Shown here one piece after another: positions 43,802-52,207 of a stretch of DNA of 64,000 bases (within the stretch, counting starts at the first letter, position 1; each line of letters starts with the position of its first letter). Source of the stretch: Desulfocarbo indianensis (GTDB lineage Bacteria; Desulfobacterota; Desulfarculia; Desulfarculales; Desulfarculaceae); assembly GCA_001184205.1 (NCBI GenBank), contig LBMP01000003.1:454821-518820 (forward strand). Reading direction: 5' to 3'. The notes under the pieces were generated by a model. It worked only from the letters and a program-made list of their open reading frames with translations. It ran no database searches and was not told the origin of the DNA. The position numbers and the translations under genes were made by a program.

Positions 43802-44209
43802 CTAGAATTGGCTCTCCAGGGCGCGGTAGGAGCATGACGGAATGCAGGCTTCGCAGATGATGCATTTGTTGTGATCGAATTCCAGTTCGCGGGTTTCCCG
43901 GTTCACGGAAAGCGCGCCGGTGGGACACATGGGCACGCAGGCCGTGCAGCTAACGCAGAGCTCCGGCCGGTGACGCATCTCCTGCACCAGGGCGTCCACC
44001 TGGATGCCGGCCCCCTCCAGGTATTCGAAGGCCTTGTTCAGGTTTTCCTTTTTACCCTTCAGCTCCACCACCATGCGCCCGCGGTCCCGGGGGCGCACCG
44101 TGGCGCGCAGGATGTTCACCTGAAGATCATAGTTTTTTATCAGCACATATGTGATGGGCTCCTCCACCAGGGATGGCGGGAAGCTGAATATCACCTTTTT
44201 CTTGGCCAC
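43802..44209 (-). CDS. NIL domain plus 2x4Fe-4S ferredoxin protein (homocysteine synthesis)
   Basis: 135-aa protein of two parts: an N-terminal NIL ligand-binding domain (VIFSFPPSLVEEPITYVLIKNYDLQVNILRA) and a C-terminal ferredoxin with CVSCTACVPMCPTGAL and CIICEACIPSCSYRAL. The GTG at 44209 is preferred because MAKKKVIFSF matches the usual N-terminus; a TTG at 44230 is possible. With the DUF39 protein encoded 46 nt upstream it corresponds to the pair (MA1821/MA1822 in Methanosarcina) that makes homocysteine from aspartate semialdehyde and sulfide; the ferredoxin supplies electrons. Confidence 0.88.
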   Translation of the reverse strand: MAKKKVIFSFPPSLVEEPITYVLIKNYDLQVNILRATVRPRDRGRMVVELKGKKENLNKAFEYLEGAGIQVDALVQEMRHRPELCVSCTACVPMCPTGALSVNRETRELEFDHNKCIICEACIPSCSYRALESQF

Positions 44210-44255
44210 GATAACGACCCCTATCCCCAAGCGCCGCCTTGGGCGGCGGGTTGTT

Positions 44256-45440
44256 CTAGGCTTCTTCTTCCCAGGCCAGGGCGGCGCCCGGCAGGGGCGC
44301 GGTGGCCTGGGTCAAAAGGAAACGGCCCTCGCTGATCAGCCGCTTCAATTCCAGGGCCACGGCCCGGCCCTTGGCCCGCGAGGCCATGCCCCCGGTGGGC
44401 ACCTTCTTGCCGTCCACCTCTATGCGGCCGCTCATGAGCTGGGCCATGCTGACCCGTCCCAGATTGCCCGGCCGCCCCAGGGGATAGCTCTCCGAGTACT
44501 CCACGATGGGATAGGTGATGTCCTCGTCGGCAAGCGCCGCCTGGGCCATGACTTTTTCGTCCACGATGGGAATGGGCACGCCCACCCCCAGGGCCAGGGT
44601 CGAGGTATAGCCGATCACCGAGGCCGCGCGCACGAAACGGGTGTCCATGGTCTTGAGATCACCGATCAAGGCCAGGGTCGCCGAGGGGGAAAGGGGAAGC
44701 CCGTTGGCGTCCCGCTCCGGGTTGGGCACGTGCTGGGTGCCGTTAAAGGCCACGTAGGCCTCCCCGCCTCCCATGAACACCCGGGTGCCGATGCCGATGG
44801 TGCGCAGCTCCGGGTCTTTCAGAAGCGGGCTCAAGGCTCCGGTGGTGGAATAATTGGCGTTGCCCAAGCGGGGCTTCAGCACTCCCATGTAGGTGTAGAT
44901 GGTGCGCTCGGAGAGGTTCACCGCCACGTTGTAGAGCTGGTAACAGTTGCGGGGGTTGAAGAGCACCGCGTTGTTGAAATCCTCCAGGCCCAGTTCGGCC
45001 GAGTATTCCTTGCGGGGATAACAGTCGGTGCCGTAGGCCTTGGCCTCCAGGCGCACCTTCTTGCCGGCCAAGAGGTCCTCTATGATGTGGGCCCCGCCGT
45101 ATTTGAAAAGGCCGGGATAGACCGCGTTGCGGGGGTCGTCGTCGGGCAGGGCGTTGGCCCCGATCAAGATGTCGGCCGCCGCCCAGCCGGCGTAAGCCAC
45201 CACCCCGTTCAAGGTCACCCGGCCGCCGCCCAGCTTTATCTTGGGGGTTGACTGCTTGATGTTGAAGTAGGCGCCGGAAGAACACATGGGGCCGAAGGTG
45301 CCGGTGGTAACCACGTCCACCTCCTTGGCCGCCCGCTTCACCCCCTTTTCGTTGACCAGGCCCACCACTTCCTCGGCCGTGGCCACCACTATCTTGCCGG
45401 ACTTGATTTTGGCGTTGATCTGCTCAATGGTTCGCAGCAC
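44256..45440 (-). CDS. Homocysteine biosynthesis protein, DUF39/HcyBio family
   Basis: 394-aa cytoplasmic protein of the family shown in methanogens and sulfate reducers to form homocysteine from aspartate semialdehyde and sulfide, bypassing O-acyl-homoserine. Recognisable segments are EVDVVTTGTFGPMCSSGAYFNIKQ (with a Cys), GTDCYPRKEYSAEL (second conserved Cys region), FMGGGEAYVAFNGTQH and MASRAKGRAVALELK. It lies 14 nt downstream of the Rrf2 regulator and upstream of the NIL-ferredoxin, as in other anaerobes. It would feed the MetE-like enzyme at 22.9 kb. Confidence 0.9.
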   Translation of the reverse strand: MLRTIEQINAKIKSGKIVVATAEEVVGLVNEKGVKRAAKEVDVVTTGTFGPMCSSGAYFNIKQSTPKIKLGGGRVTLNGVVAYAGWAAADILIGANALPDDDPRNAVYPGLFKYGGAHIIEDLLAGKKVRLEAKAYGTDCYPRKEYSAELGLEDFNNAVLFNPRNCYQLYNVAVNLSERTIYTYMGVLKPRLGNANYSTTGALSPLLKDPELRTIGIGTRVFMGGGEAYVAFNGTQHVPNPERDANGLPLSPSATLALIGDLKTMDTRFVRAASVIGYTSTLALGVGVPIPIVDEKVMAQAALADEDITYPIVEYSESYPLGRPGNLGRVSMAQLMSGRIEVDGKKVPTGGMASRAKGRAVALELKRLISEGRFLLTQATAPLPGAALAWEEEA

Positions 45441-45454
45441 TTAGGGCTTCCTTT

Positions 45455-45907
45455 TCATACAGCGGCGCTCAGCGCCTGGGGATTGCAGATGCGGTCCTTT
45501 TCCTTTTGCTTTTCCACCATTTCCGCCAAGGTCATGTTGGAAAGGAAATCCACCAGCATGCTCCCCATCTCTCCCCAGACCAGATGCACGGTGCAGCCGC
45601 CCACCCGGTCGCAGTATTGGGGATCCTGCACGCACTCCACCGGCGCCAAGGGGCCTTCCAGGCTGCGCACGATGTCGTAAAGCGAAATGACCTGGGGATC
45701 GCGGGCCAGCATGTAGCCGCCCCTGGCTCCGCGCACGCTCTTAACCAGACCGGCGCCTTTCAAGGGGATCAAAAGTTGCTCAAGATACTTGGCGGAAATC
45801 TCCTGCCGGCTGGCCAAATCGCGAAGGGGCACCGGACCTCTACCCGAATTAAGAGCCAGCTCCAACATGGCCCGCACGCCATAACGTCCTCTGGTCGAAA
45901 GTTTCAT
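45455..45907 (-). CDS. Rrf2-family transcriptional regulator
   Basis: 150-aa winged-helix regulator. The HTH region reads VPLRDLASRQEISAKYLEQLLIPLKGAGLVKSVRGARGGYMLAR. Three cysteines in CVQDPQYCDRVGGC match the Fe-S ligand loop of IscR/Rrf2 proteins, so it may sense Fe-S status or sulfur compounds. It starts directly after the mnmA stop and precedes DUF39, suggesting it controls sulfur-assimilation genes including its own operon. A CymR-like regulator without cluster cannot be excluded. Confidence 0.9.
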   Translation of the reverse strand: MKLSTRGRYGVRAMLELALNSGRGPVPLRDLASRQEISAKYLEQLLIPLKGAGLVKSVRGARGGYMLARDPQVISLYDIVRSLEGPLAPVECVQDPQYCDRVGGCTVHLVWGEMGSMLVDFLSNMTLAEMVEKQKEKDRICNPQALSAAV

Positions 45908-47026
45908 TTAGCTACCATCCGTCTGTTGTATTGCTTGAGATATCCAAGCCGAGCCAACCACTCGTCGATCGCTATAGAACACCGCCAATTGGCCCGGCGC
46001 CACAGCCCGTTGGGGCTGAGCGAATTTCACCTCGATAAAGCCGTTTTCCCAGGGCCGGCCCCTTGGGCCATGGCCCAGGCCGCCCCCTCCGTTATCCATC
46101 CCCAGCCCGCCCTCCGGCCGGCTCAGGGGAATCACGCGGCACCCCACGCCCGGATGGGTATAACGCAAGCGGACCGTCAAGCCGCCGCGCTGAAAAGCTT
46201 CCTCGTGCCACAAGGCGTCGCGGGCCAAAAGCCCGGTCGCCATGAGCCCGCTCTGGGGCCCCACCACCACCTCGGCGCTGGGGCCGCGCAAGGCCAGCAC
46301 GTATTGCGGCGTGCCCAGGGCCACGCCCAAACCGCGGCGCTGCCCCACGGTGAAGCGGTGCAGCCCGCCATGGCTGGCCAGCACCTTGCCTTGGCCATCC
46401 ACCACTCTTCCCGGCCTCACCGCCCCGGACTCGGCCATTAACTGGTCCCAGCCGCCGGGCGGCAGAAAGCATGCGTCCTGGCTTTCGGGCCGCGCCGCCG
46501 CGCTGAGGCCCTCCCGCTCCGCCGCCTCCCGGACCTGGGCCTTGGTCATCCCGCCCAGGGGAAAAGCCAGCGAGCCCAGCCCGGAAACGCGCACGCGCGC
46601 CAGGAAATAGGCCTGGCTCTTGGTCCGGTCGACTCCTTCCGCAATGGCCGCGCCGCCGGTCTGGGGCTCCAGCCGCGCATAATGCCCGGTGGCCAAGACC
46701 GAGCAGCCGGCCTCTTGCGCCGCCCGCCACAGCAAAGGGAACTTCACCCTGGCGTTGCAGCGGGCGCAGGGATTGGGGGTCAGCCCGTAGGCATAGGCGG
46801 CAACCGCCGGCCCCACCACCTGGCGCTGAAACTCGGCCGCAACGTCTACCACCAAGTGCGGTATGCCCAGTTCCCTGGCCATCTGGGCCCCGGCCCGATA
46901 AGCCAAATCCGGACCCCGTCCCAGCTTGAGACTCAGGCCCACCAGCTCATGGCCTTGCCCTTTAAGCAGCCAGGCGGCTAAAGTTGAATCAACTCCACCG
47001 CTTAGCGCCACCGCCACCTTAGCCAT
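45908..47026 (-). CDS. mnmA: tRNA-specific 2-thiouridylase MnmA
   Basis: 372-aa enzyme adding sulfur at C2 of wobble U34 in tRNA Glu, Gln and Lys. The ATP PP-loop is VAVALSGGVDSTLAAWLL. The first catalytic cysteine is in TPNPCARCNARVKF and the second in ESQDACFLPPGG, and the SKDQSYFL-equivalent is RTKSQAYFLARV. The start at 47026 has GGGGAGA upstream; an upstream in-frame Met at 47056 is unlikely. It is first in the operon mnmA-rrf2-DUF39-NIL/Fd, linking tRNA thiolation with sulfide assimilation. Confidence 0.93.
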   Translation of the reverse strand: MAKVAVALSGGVDSTLAAWLLKGQGHELVGLSLKLGRGPDLAYRAGAQMARELGIPHLVVDVAAEFQRQVVGPAVAAYAYGLTPNPCARCNARVKFPLLWRAAQEAGCSVLATGHYARLEPQTGGAAIAEGVDRTKSQAYFLARVRVSGLGSLAFPLGGMTKAQVREAAEREGLSAAARPESQDACFLPPGGWDQLMAESGAVRPGRVVDGQGKVLASHGGLHRFTVGQRRGLGVALGTPQYVLALRGPSAEVVVGPQSGLMATGLLARDALWHEEAFQRGGLTVRLRYTHPGVGCRVIPLSRPEGGLGMDNGGGGLGHGPRGRPWENGFIEVKFAQPQRAVAPGQLAVFYSDRRVVGSAWISQAIQQTDGS

Positions 47027-47085
47027 GGCTGATCTCCCCGCCAACCACCATACCATAGCAGATAGTAGTTAATAGGGAGAATAGT

Positions 47086-47114
47086 AATATATAGTCCGTC
47101 CGCATTACTGTCAA
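47086..47114 (-). promoter_or_regulatory. Near-consensus promoter of the mnmA/sulfur operon
   Basis: TTGACA (47109-47114), 17 bp, TATATT (47086-47091) on the minus strand, about 55 bp before the mnmA ATG. The AT-rich leader just after it repeats CTAT/ACTAT steps, a possible Rrf2 operator. Confidence 0.78.
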
Positions 47115-47207
47115 CCGCCGAAGCCCCCTAAATTCCTATGTATTTACCAGTAGCTGGTTTCACGGGCAAGTTCGCGGAAAACTTGCTGATATCAAAGGGA
47201 TTTTAAC

Positions 47208-48320
47208 TTAAGAGCTCTTCTGGATGGCGCGCTGGAATACTTCCAGGGTTTGTTTGGCGGTGCGATCGAAGCGGAACAAGGGGGCGCGGGCCAGGCCTTT
47301 GGCGATGAGGTCTTGGCGCAGGGATTGGTCGGAAACCACCCGCTTCAAGCCCTGGGCCATGTTTTCCACGCTGAAGGGGTCCACCAAGACCGCCGCCTCG
47401 CCCGCCACCTCGGGGGAGCAGCCCCGATTGGCCGCGATCACCGGGCAGCCGGTGGCGAAGGCCTCGCAGACCGGGATGCCGAAGCCTTCGTAGATGCTGG
47501 GGAAAAACAATACCTGCGCCATGCGGTAGACCCAGGGCAAATCCAGGTCCTCCACAAAGCCCGGGAAATGAATGTGCTCGGATACCGGATGGTTGAGCGC
47601 GAAAGCCACGTCCTGCTCGAACTTCCAGCGCTTGAACCCCACCACCACCAGTTCGATATCCTCGCTTTGGCGCACCAGGGCGAAGGCCTTGACCAGGCGC
47701 TCGAAGTTCTTGAGCGGCGTGAGCCCGCCCACGAACAACACGTAGCGTTCCGGGAGCCCGTATTTTTTTCTGACGCGCGCCAGCTCGGCCTGGGGCGGCG
47801 CGGGACGGAAAAAGTGCTCCCCCGCCGCCTCGTGCACCGTGACCATCTTGGCGGGATCGGCCCCGATGTATTCCACGATATCCTGGCTGGCCTGGCGGGT
47901 GGGGGCCAGGATGTATCGGGCCGCGCGGCAATACCGCGGGATAAACAGCTTGAAATACTTGCGGTCCAGCCAGCGGAACAGCTCCGGATGCACGAACTGC
48001 TCCGGCCGGAGCACCAGGATGCAGGGCTGACGGGCGAAAAGCGGAATGGAGAGCTTGGGGTTGAAGATCAGATCCAGATCAAGGCGGCTGGCGGCCCGGG
48101 GCACGGACCACTGGTCCCACAGCAGCTTGTTGGCGCCGGGCAGCAGATGCTCGCGCACGCAGCCGTGTTGGGCGTACATGCCAATCTGCTTGGGATCGTT
48201 ATAAAAAAGGTGGTATTCGTTATCCGGGGCCACCCGGAAGAAGCCTTGCAGCAGGTTGTGCGAATAGGTGACTATGCCGCCGGCCTCGCCGATATGGCGC
48301 AGCATGATGCCGATGCGCAT
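47208..48320 (-). CDS. Glycosyltransferase family 4 (GT-B)
   Basis: 370-aa retaining glycosyltransferase. The N-terminal domain opens MRIGIMLRHIGEAGGIVTYSHNLLQGF. The C-terminal GT1-type nucleotide-sugar domain has YVLFVGGLTPLKNFERLVKAF and the EX7E motif in PSIYEGFGIPVCEAFATGCPVIA. It is the last gene of the long minus-strand run, 26 nt after smpB. Sugar and acceptor are unknown; it could act in polysaccharide or lipid glycosylation. Confidence 0.9.
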   Translation of the reverse strand: MRIGIMLRHIGEAGGIVTYSHNLLQGFFRVAPDNEYHLFYNDPKQIGMYAQHGCVREHLLPGANKLLWDQWSVPRAASRLDLDLIFNPKLSIPLFARQPCILVLRPEQFVHPELFRWLDRKYFKLFIPRYCRAARYILAPTRQASQDIVEYIGADPAKMVTVHEAAGEHFFRPAPPQAELARVRKKYGLPERYVLFVGGLTPLKNFERLVKAFALVRQSEDIELVVVGFKRWKFEQDVAFALNHPVSEHIHFPGFVEDLDLPWVYRMAQVLFFPSIYEGFGIPVCEAFATGCPVIAANRGCSPEVAGEAAVLVDPFSVENMAQGLKRVVSDQSLRQDLIAKGLARAPLFRFDRTAKQTLEVFQRAIQKSS

Positions 48321-48346
48321 GTTCCCCGCTTCCTCCCCTTTATGGC

Positions 48347-48805
48347 CTAACCCCGCCGGAAGGCGCGCTCCATCTCCCGTTCCTGGTCCCGCTGCTTGAT
48401 GGCCTGGCGCTTGTCATGGCTTTTCTTGCCCTTGGCCAGGGCCAGCTCCACCTTGGCCTTGCCTCTTTTAAAATAAATAGCCAGGGGAATCAAGCTCCAG
48501 CCCTGCTCCTGAATCTTGCCGGTCAGCTTTTTCAGCTCCCGCTTGTGCAGAAGCAGCTTGCGCGGCCGCTCGGGCTCGTGGTTGTCGTAATAGGCAAAGG
48601 GATAGGCGCTGATGTGGCAGGAAATCAGCCAGGCCTCGCCGTCTTTCAGCCTGGCGTAGGAATCGGTGAGGTTGGCCTTGCCCAGGCGCAGGGATTTGAC
48701 CTCGGTGCCCTTCAGGACCAGGCCCGCCTCGAAGCGGTCGCCCAACTCGTAATTGAAGCGGGCCTTCTTGTTCTTGGCCACTAGTTTGATGCCGTCGCCG
48801 GCCAT
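48347..48805 (-). CDS. smpB: SsrA-binding protein SmpB
   Basis: 152-aa tmRNA-binding protein that rescues stalled ribosomes. N-terminal [29 protein letters not shown], central [30 protein letters not shown] and a basic C-terminal helix ([27 protein letters not shown]) are diagnostic. Length is normal. No ssrA (tmRNA) gene is apparent nearby. It lies 6 nt after the ptsI stop. Confidence 0.95.
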   Translation of the reverse strand: MAGDGIKLVAKNKKARFNYELGDRFEAGLVLKGTEVKSLRLGKANLTDSYARLKDGEAWLISCHISAYPFAYYDNHEPERPRKLLLHKRELKKLTGKIQEQGWSLIPLAIYFKRGKAKVELALAKGKKSHDKRQAIKQRDQEREMERAFRRG

Positions 48806-48811
48806 GAGGAC

Positions 48812-50596
48812 CTAACCTTCCAGCCCAGCCCACACCACGTTTTCGAACATGCCCGGATAATGCTTCTTGAGCTGGCTGGTCATGAAGGCGGCCACCTCGG
48901 CCGCGGTGGCGAAGGTGAGAGCTTCCTTGGCCAGTTCCCGCCAGGTGGCGCAATTGGTCAGGCGGACCACCAGCTTGACCTGGGGAATGGCTAAAGCGTT
49001 CATGGAAAGGTGATCCAGGCCCAGGCCGATGAGCAGGGGCACCATCTTGGGGTCGCCGGCCATCTCGCCGCACATGGCCACCGAGATGCCCTCCTCCTGA
49101 GCCGCGTTCACCACCTGGCGCACCATGCGCAGCACCGCCGGGTGCAGGGGCTGGTAAAGATGGGCCACGTGCTCGTTGACCCGGTCTATGGCCAGGGAAT
49201 ACTGAATCAGGTCGTTGGTGCCGATGGAGAAGAAATCCACCCGCTTGGCCAAGAGGTCGGCCACCGCCACCGCCGAGGGCACCTCGATCATGATGCCCAC
49301 CTCCAGGCGGTGGTCGTAGGCCATGTTTTCGGCGTCCAGCTCGGCGCGCACCTCGTCCAGCACGGAGCGGGCTTCCATGAGTTCGCTCACGCCGGAGATC
49401 AGGGGGAACAGCACCCGCACCTTGCCGTGGGCCGAGGCCAGCAGGATGGCCCGCAGCTGCTCCTTGAACATGCCGCGTTCCTTGAGGCAATAGCGGATGG
49501 CGCGCAAGCCCAGGGCGGGGTTGATCTCCGGGGCCAGCTCCATGGAGCTGGCGAACTTGTCGCCGCCGATGTCCAGGGTGCGGATGTTGACCGGCTTGCC
49601 CTCCAGGCGCTGGGCCACGGTGCGGAAGTTCTCGTAAAGCTCGTCGGCGTTGGGTATGGTTTTCTGGGTGATGTAGAAAAACTCGGTGCGGTACAGGCCT
49701 ATGCCCTCGGCGCCGTAATTCAGGACCGAACTCACCTCCTCGGCCAATTCTATGTTGGCCTCCACCCGAACCTTCTGGCCGTCCAGGGTCTCGCCCGGCA
49801 GGTAAGCCTGGGCCAGGACCTCCTGGGCGTATATCTCGTAGGCTTCCTGCTTCTCGCGGTAGGTGAGGAGGGTTTCCTCCTCCGGATTGACGATCACCAC
49901 TCCGGAGGAGCCGTCCACGATGAGGAAATCGCCGCTGCTCACCTCCTGGGAGACGCGCTCCAGCCCCACCACGGCGGGGATGGCCTTGGCCTGGGCCATG
50001 ATGGCCGTGTGGCTGGTGGGGCCGCCCATGTCGGTGGTGAAGCCCATAACCCAGCCCAGGTCCATTTGGCTGGTATCGGCCGGGGAAAGGTCGTGGGCCA
50101 CCACGATGGCCTTTTCCCGCATGGTGGTAAGCTGGTTGGCCTCCTCGCCGGACAGATGCCGCATGAGCTGATCGGTGACGTATTCCACGTCGGCGAAGCG
50201 GGAGCGGATGTATTCGTCCTTGATCTTGCGGAAGGCGCCCTGGGCCTCGCTGACCGCCTGGCCCAAGGCCCATTCGGCGTTGATCTTCTTGGCCTGGATC
50301 AAATCCAGGGTACGCTGGGCGATCAGCTTGTCTTTTAGAATGAGAAGGTGGGCCTCGATGATGTAGGCGTAATCCTGCATCTCCTTGCCCAGGTCGTCGC
50401 GCGCGCGGCTGAGGTAGTCCTGGGTGGCTTGCACCGCCGCCTTGAACCTCTCCGCTTCCTTGGCCACGTCGGCCGGGTCGTTCAGTTGGCGATAGGCAAG
50501 CTGGGCCGGACGCCGGGCCAGGGGCATGGCCCGGCCTATGGCGATTCCCGGAGAGGCGCCGACTCCGATCAGCACTTTTTCCTTCAGCGCGCTCAA
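48812..50596 (-). CDS. ptsI: PTS enzyme I (phosphoenolpyruvate-protein phosphotransferase)
   Basis: 594-aa enzyme I. The TTG at 50596 is the likely start: GGGGAG lies 5 nt upstream within the ptsH stop region, and VLIGVGASPGIAIG follows. The phospho-His is in GGPTSHTAIMAQA, and the PEP-binding core includes EGIGLYRTEFFYI, IRTLDIGGDKFASSM and the C-terminal MCGEMAGDPKMVPLLIG. It phosphorylates HPr. No EII sugar permease is visible, which fits a regulatory PTS as in many delta-proteobacteria. Confidence 0.92.
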   Translation of the reverse strand: MSALKEKVLIGVGASPGIAIGRAMPLARRPAQLAYRQLNDPADVAKEAERFKAAVQATQDYLSRARDDLGKEMQDYAYIIEAHLLILKDKLIAQRTLDLIQAKKINAEWALGQAVSEAQGAFRKIKDEYIRSRFADVEYVTDQLMRHLSGEEANQLTTMREKAIVVAHDLSPADTSQMDLGWVMGFTTDMGGPTSHTAIMAQAKAIPAVVGLERVSQEVSSGDFLIVDGSSGVVIVNPEEETLLTYREKQEAYEIYAQEVLAQAYLPGETLDGQKVRVEANIELAEEVSSVLNYGAEGIGLYRTEFFYITQKTIPNADELYENFRTVAQRLEGKPVNIRTLDIGGDKFASSMELAPEINPALGLRAIRYCLKERGMFKEQLRAILLASAHGKVRVLFPLISGVSELMEARSVLDEVRAELDAENMAYDHRLEVGIMIEVPSAVAVADLLAKRVDFFSIGTNDLIQYSLAIDRVNEHVAHLYQPLHPAVLRMVRQVVNAAQEEGISVAMCGEMAGDPKMVPLLIGLGLDHLSMNALAIPQVKLVVRLTNCATWRELAKEALTFATAAEVAAFMTSQLKKHYPGMFENVVWAGLEG

Positions 50597-50598
50597 GA

Positions 50599-50880
50599 TT
50601 ACTCCCCAAAGCCGTTGGTAAAGAGGCCCTCCAAGGCTTCCAGCGCCTCCTCGGCCTGGTCTCCCTGGGCCCTGGCCAGAAGCCGGCTGCCGATGGGAGC
50701 GTCCAAGGTGAGGATGGACAGGACGCTGTCGCCTTCGGCCTCCAGGCCATCCTTGCTCAAGATAACCGTGCAATCATATTTCTTGATGGTTTCCGCTATG
50801 CGGGCGGCCACCCGCGCGTGCAAACCCAGCCCGTTCCGGACAGACAGTTCTCTTTCTATCACCTTTCCCAACTCACTCAT
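50599..50880 (-). CDS. ptsH: PTS phosphocarrier protein HPr
   Basis: 93-aa HPr. The active-site His21 is in NGLGLHARVAARI. A Ser at position 52 (GDSVLSILTL) matches the Ser46 phosphorylation site region used by HPr kinase. It starts at 50880 with the ptsI start only 2 nt beyond its stop, so the two are cotranslated. rsmI is about 97 nt upstream on the transcript. It probably serves a regulatory rather than sugar-transport PTS here. Confidence 0.92.
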   Translation of the reverse strand: MSELGKVIERELSVRNGLGLHARVAARIAETIKKYDCTVILSKDGLEAEGDSVLSILTLDAPIGSRLLARAQGDQAEEALEALEGLFTNGFGE

Positions 50881-50977
50881 CTCGCGCTATGTGCCGGGCT
50901 ATCCGGTGGGCCGGCAGCCCCCGATGTTGTAAAGGACCCTGGTTGCCGAGAACCCCGCACCGCAACCGGCTTCACGC

Positions 50978-51826
50978 TCATTCGGCGGATTCCGCCAACG
51001 CGCCCTTTATTTCCAAAAGACGGCGATAGACCTCGTCGCGAGGACGGCGGCAAGAAGCCGCCACCTTTTTGGCCAGCCGGCTGGGGCTCTCCAGGCCCGC
51101 TTGCAGTCCTTGGCGCAGAAGCTCATCCATGTCGGCCGCCTGTTGAAGCGCCGGCTCGCCGCCGGCCACTAATATGGTAATCTCCCCTTTTGTTACCAGG
51201 GGTTTTACCGTTTCAGCCAATTCCTGGCAAGTGCCGTAGGATACCTCTTCGTTATATTTAGTCAATTCCCGAGCCAGCACCATGCCGCGGCCGCCCATCA
51301 TGGCGGCCAGGTCGGCCATGGTCTCGGCCAAACGGTGGGGAGCCTCGTAAAAAGCGAAGGCCCATCCCGCGTCCCTGGCCCGCTCCAAAAGCTGGCGGCG
51401 GGCGCCCGGCTTGGCCGGCAGAAAGCCCAAAAACGAAAAGGGCGCGCCCGGCCAGCCCGCCACGCTGACGGCCGCGGCCAGGGCGCAAGGGCCCGGCACC
51501 GGCGATATCTTGTGGCCGCTGCGCGAAAGCTCGGCCACCACGTGCCCGCCCGGATCGCTCACCCCCGGGGTGCCCGCGTCGGAGATCAGGGCCACGTCCC
51601 GCCCCTGGTCCAGGGCCTCGCGGATCTTGAGCGCGGCCAGCTTGCGGTTGGCCTCCCGGCAGGAAATAAGCCTTTTGCCCCGGATGCCCAGGTGGCTCAA
51701 CAGCTTTCTGCTGCGGTTCAGGCTCTCGGCCGCGATGACCGGGGCCTCCCGCAAAGCCGACGCCGCCCTGGGGCTCAGGTCCTGCAGGTTGCCGATGGGC
51801 GTGGCCACCACGAATAAAGTGGCCAT
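50978..51826 (-). CDS. rsmI: 16S rRNA (cytidine-1402-2'-O)-methyltransferase RsmI
   Basis: 282-aa SPOUT-unrelated tetrapyrrole-methylase-fold enzyme modifying C1402 of 16S rRNA. Motifs are LFVVATPIGNLQDLSPRA, DVALISDAGTPGVSDPG and SFLGFLPAKPGARRQLL. The usual EDTR after the first helix reads ESLNR, a local divergence. The C-terminal KVAASCRRPRDEVYRRLLEIKG fits the family. It follows yraN by 3 nt on the transcript. Confidence 0.92.
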   Translation of the reverse strand: MATLFVVATPIGNLQDLSPRAASALREAPVIAAESLNRSRKLLSHLGIRGKRLISCREANRKLAALKIREALDQGRDVALISDAGTPGVSDPGGHVVAELSRSGHKISPVPGPCALAAAVSVAGWPGAPFSFLGFLPAKPGARRQLLERARDAGWAFAFYEAPHRLAETMADLAAMMGGRGMVLARELTKYNEEVSYGTCQELAETVKPLVTKGEITILVAGGEPALQQAADMDELLRQGLQAGLESPSRLAKKVAASCRRPRDEVYRRLLEIKGALAESAE

Positions 51827-51829
51827 GGC

Positions 51830-52207
51830 CTAGTCCCCCGCGCGGAAGGCGTCAGGGATGTGCCGCACGGCCTTATCCTTGGCGCTCAGGTCCACGGCCA
51901 CCACGTCGAAGCGGCACCGCGGCGGGCTGCCGCCCAGTTGGGCCAGATAGGCCCCGGCCGCGCTCACCAGGCGCTCCCGCTTGCGGCGGTCCACCGCTTC
52001 CTCGGGCGCGCCGTGGCGGGCGTTGCTGCGGCCCTTGACCTCCACGAAAACCAGCACTTCGCCATCCCAGGCCACCAGGTCCAGCTCTCCGCCCGGAGTC
52101 CGCAGATTGCCGGCGACGACGCGAAATCCCTTGGCCTCCAAGTGGCTTCTGGCCCGGCCCTCGGCGCTTTGGCCCAGGGCGGCCGAGGTGGGGCCGGCCT
52201 CACTCAT
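51830..52207 (-). CDS. yraN: UPF0102 protein YraN (nuclease-fold)
   Basis: 125-aa PD-(D/E)XK-fold protein. Motifs are LGQSAEGRARSHLEAKGFRVVAGN, then GELDLVAWDGEVLVFVEVKGRS with Asp, Glu and Lys in the nuclease triad positions. The ATG at 52207 overlaps the end of rnhB by 8 nt; an open frame further up is a shadow of rnhB. The rnhB-yraN pairing is widely conserved; a DNA recombination or repair role is suspected but not proven. Confidence 0.9.
   Translation of the reverse strand: MSEAGPTSAALGQSAEGRARSHLEAKGFRVVAGNLRTPGGELDLVAWDGEVLVFVEVKGRSNARHGAPEEAVDRRKRERLVSAAGAYLAQLGGSPPRCRFDVVAVDLSAKDKAVRHIPDAFRAGD

Noticed and set aside
47166..47186. GCAAGTT/AACTTGC hairpin past the GT4 gene
   Set aside because: A 7-bp stem without T-tract on either strand; too weak to call a terminator.
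49010..50338. 442-codon plus-strand frame opposite ptsI
   Set aside because: No family signature, and it is antisense to a fully conserved enzyme I.
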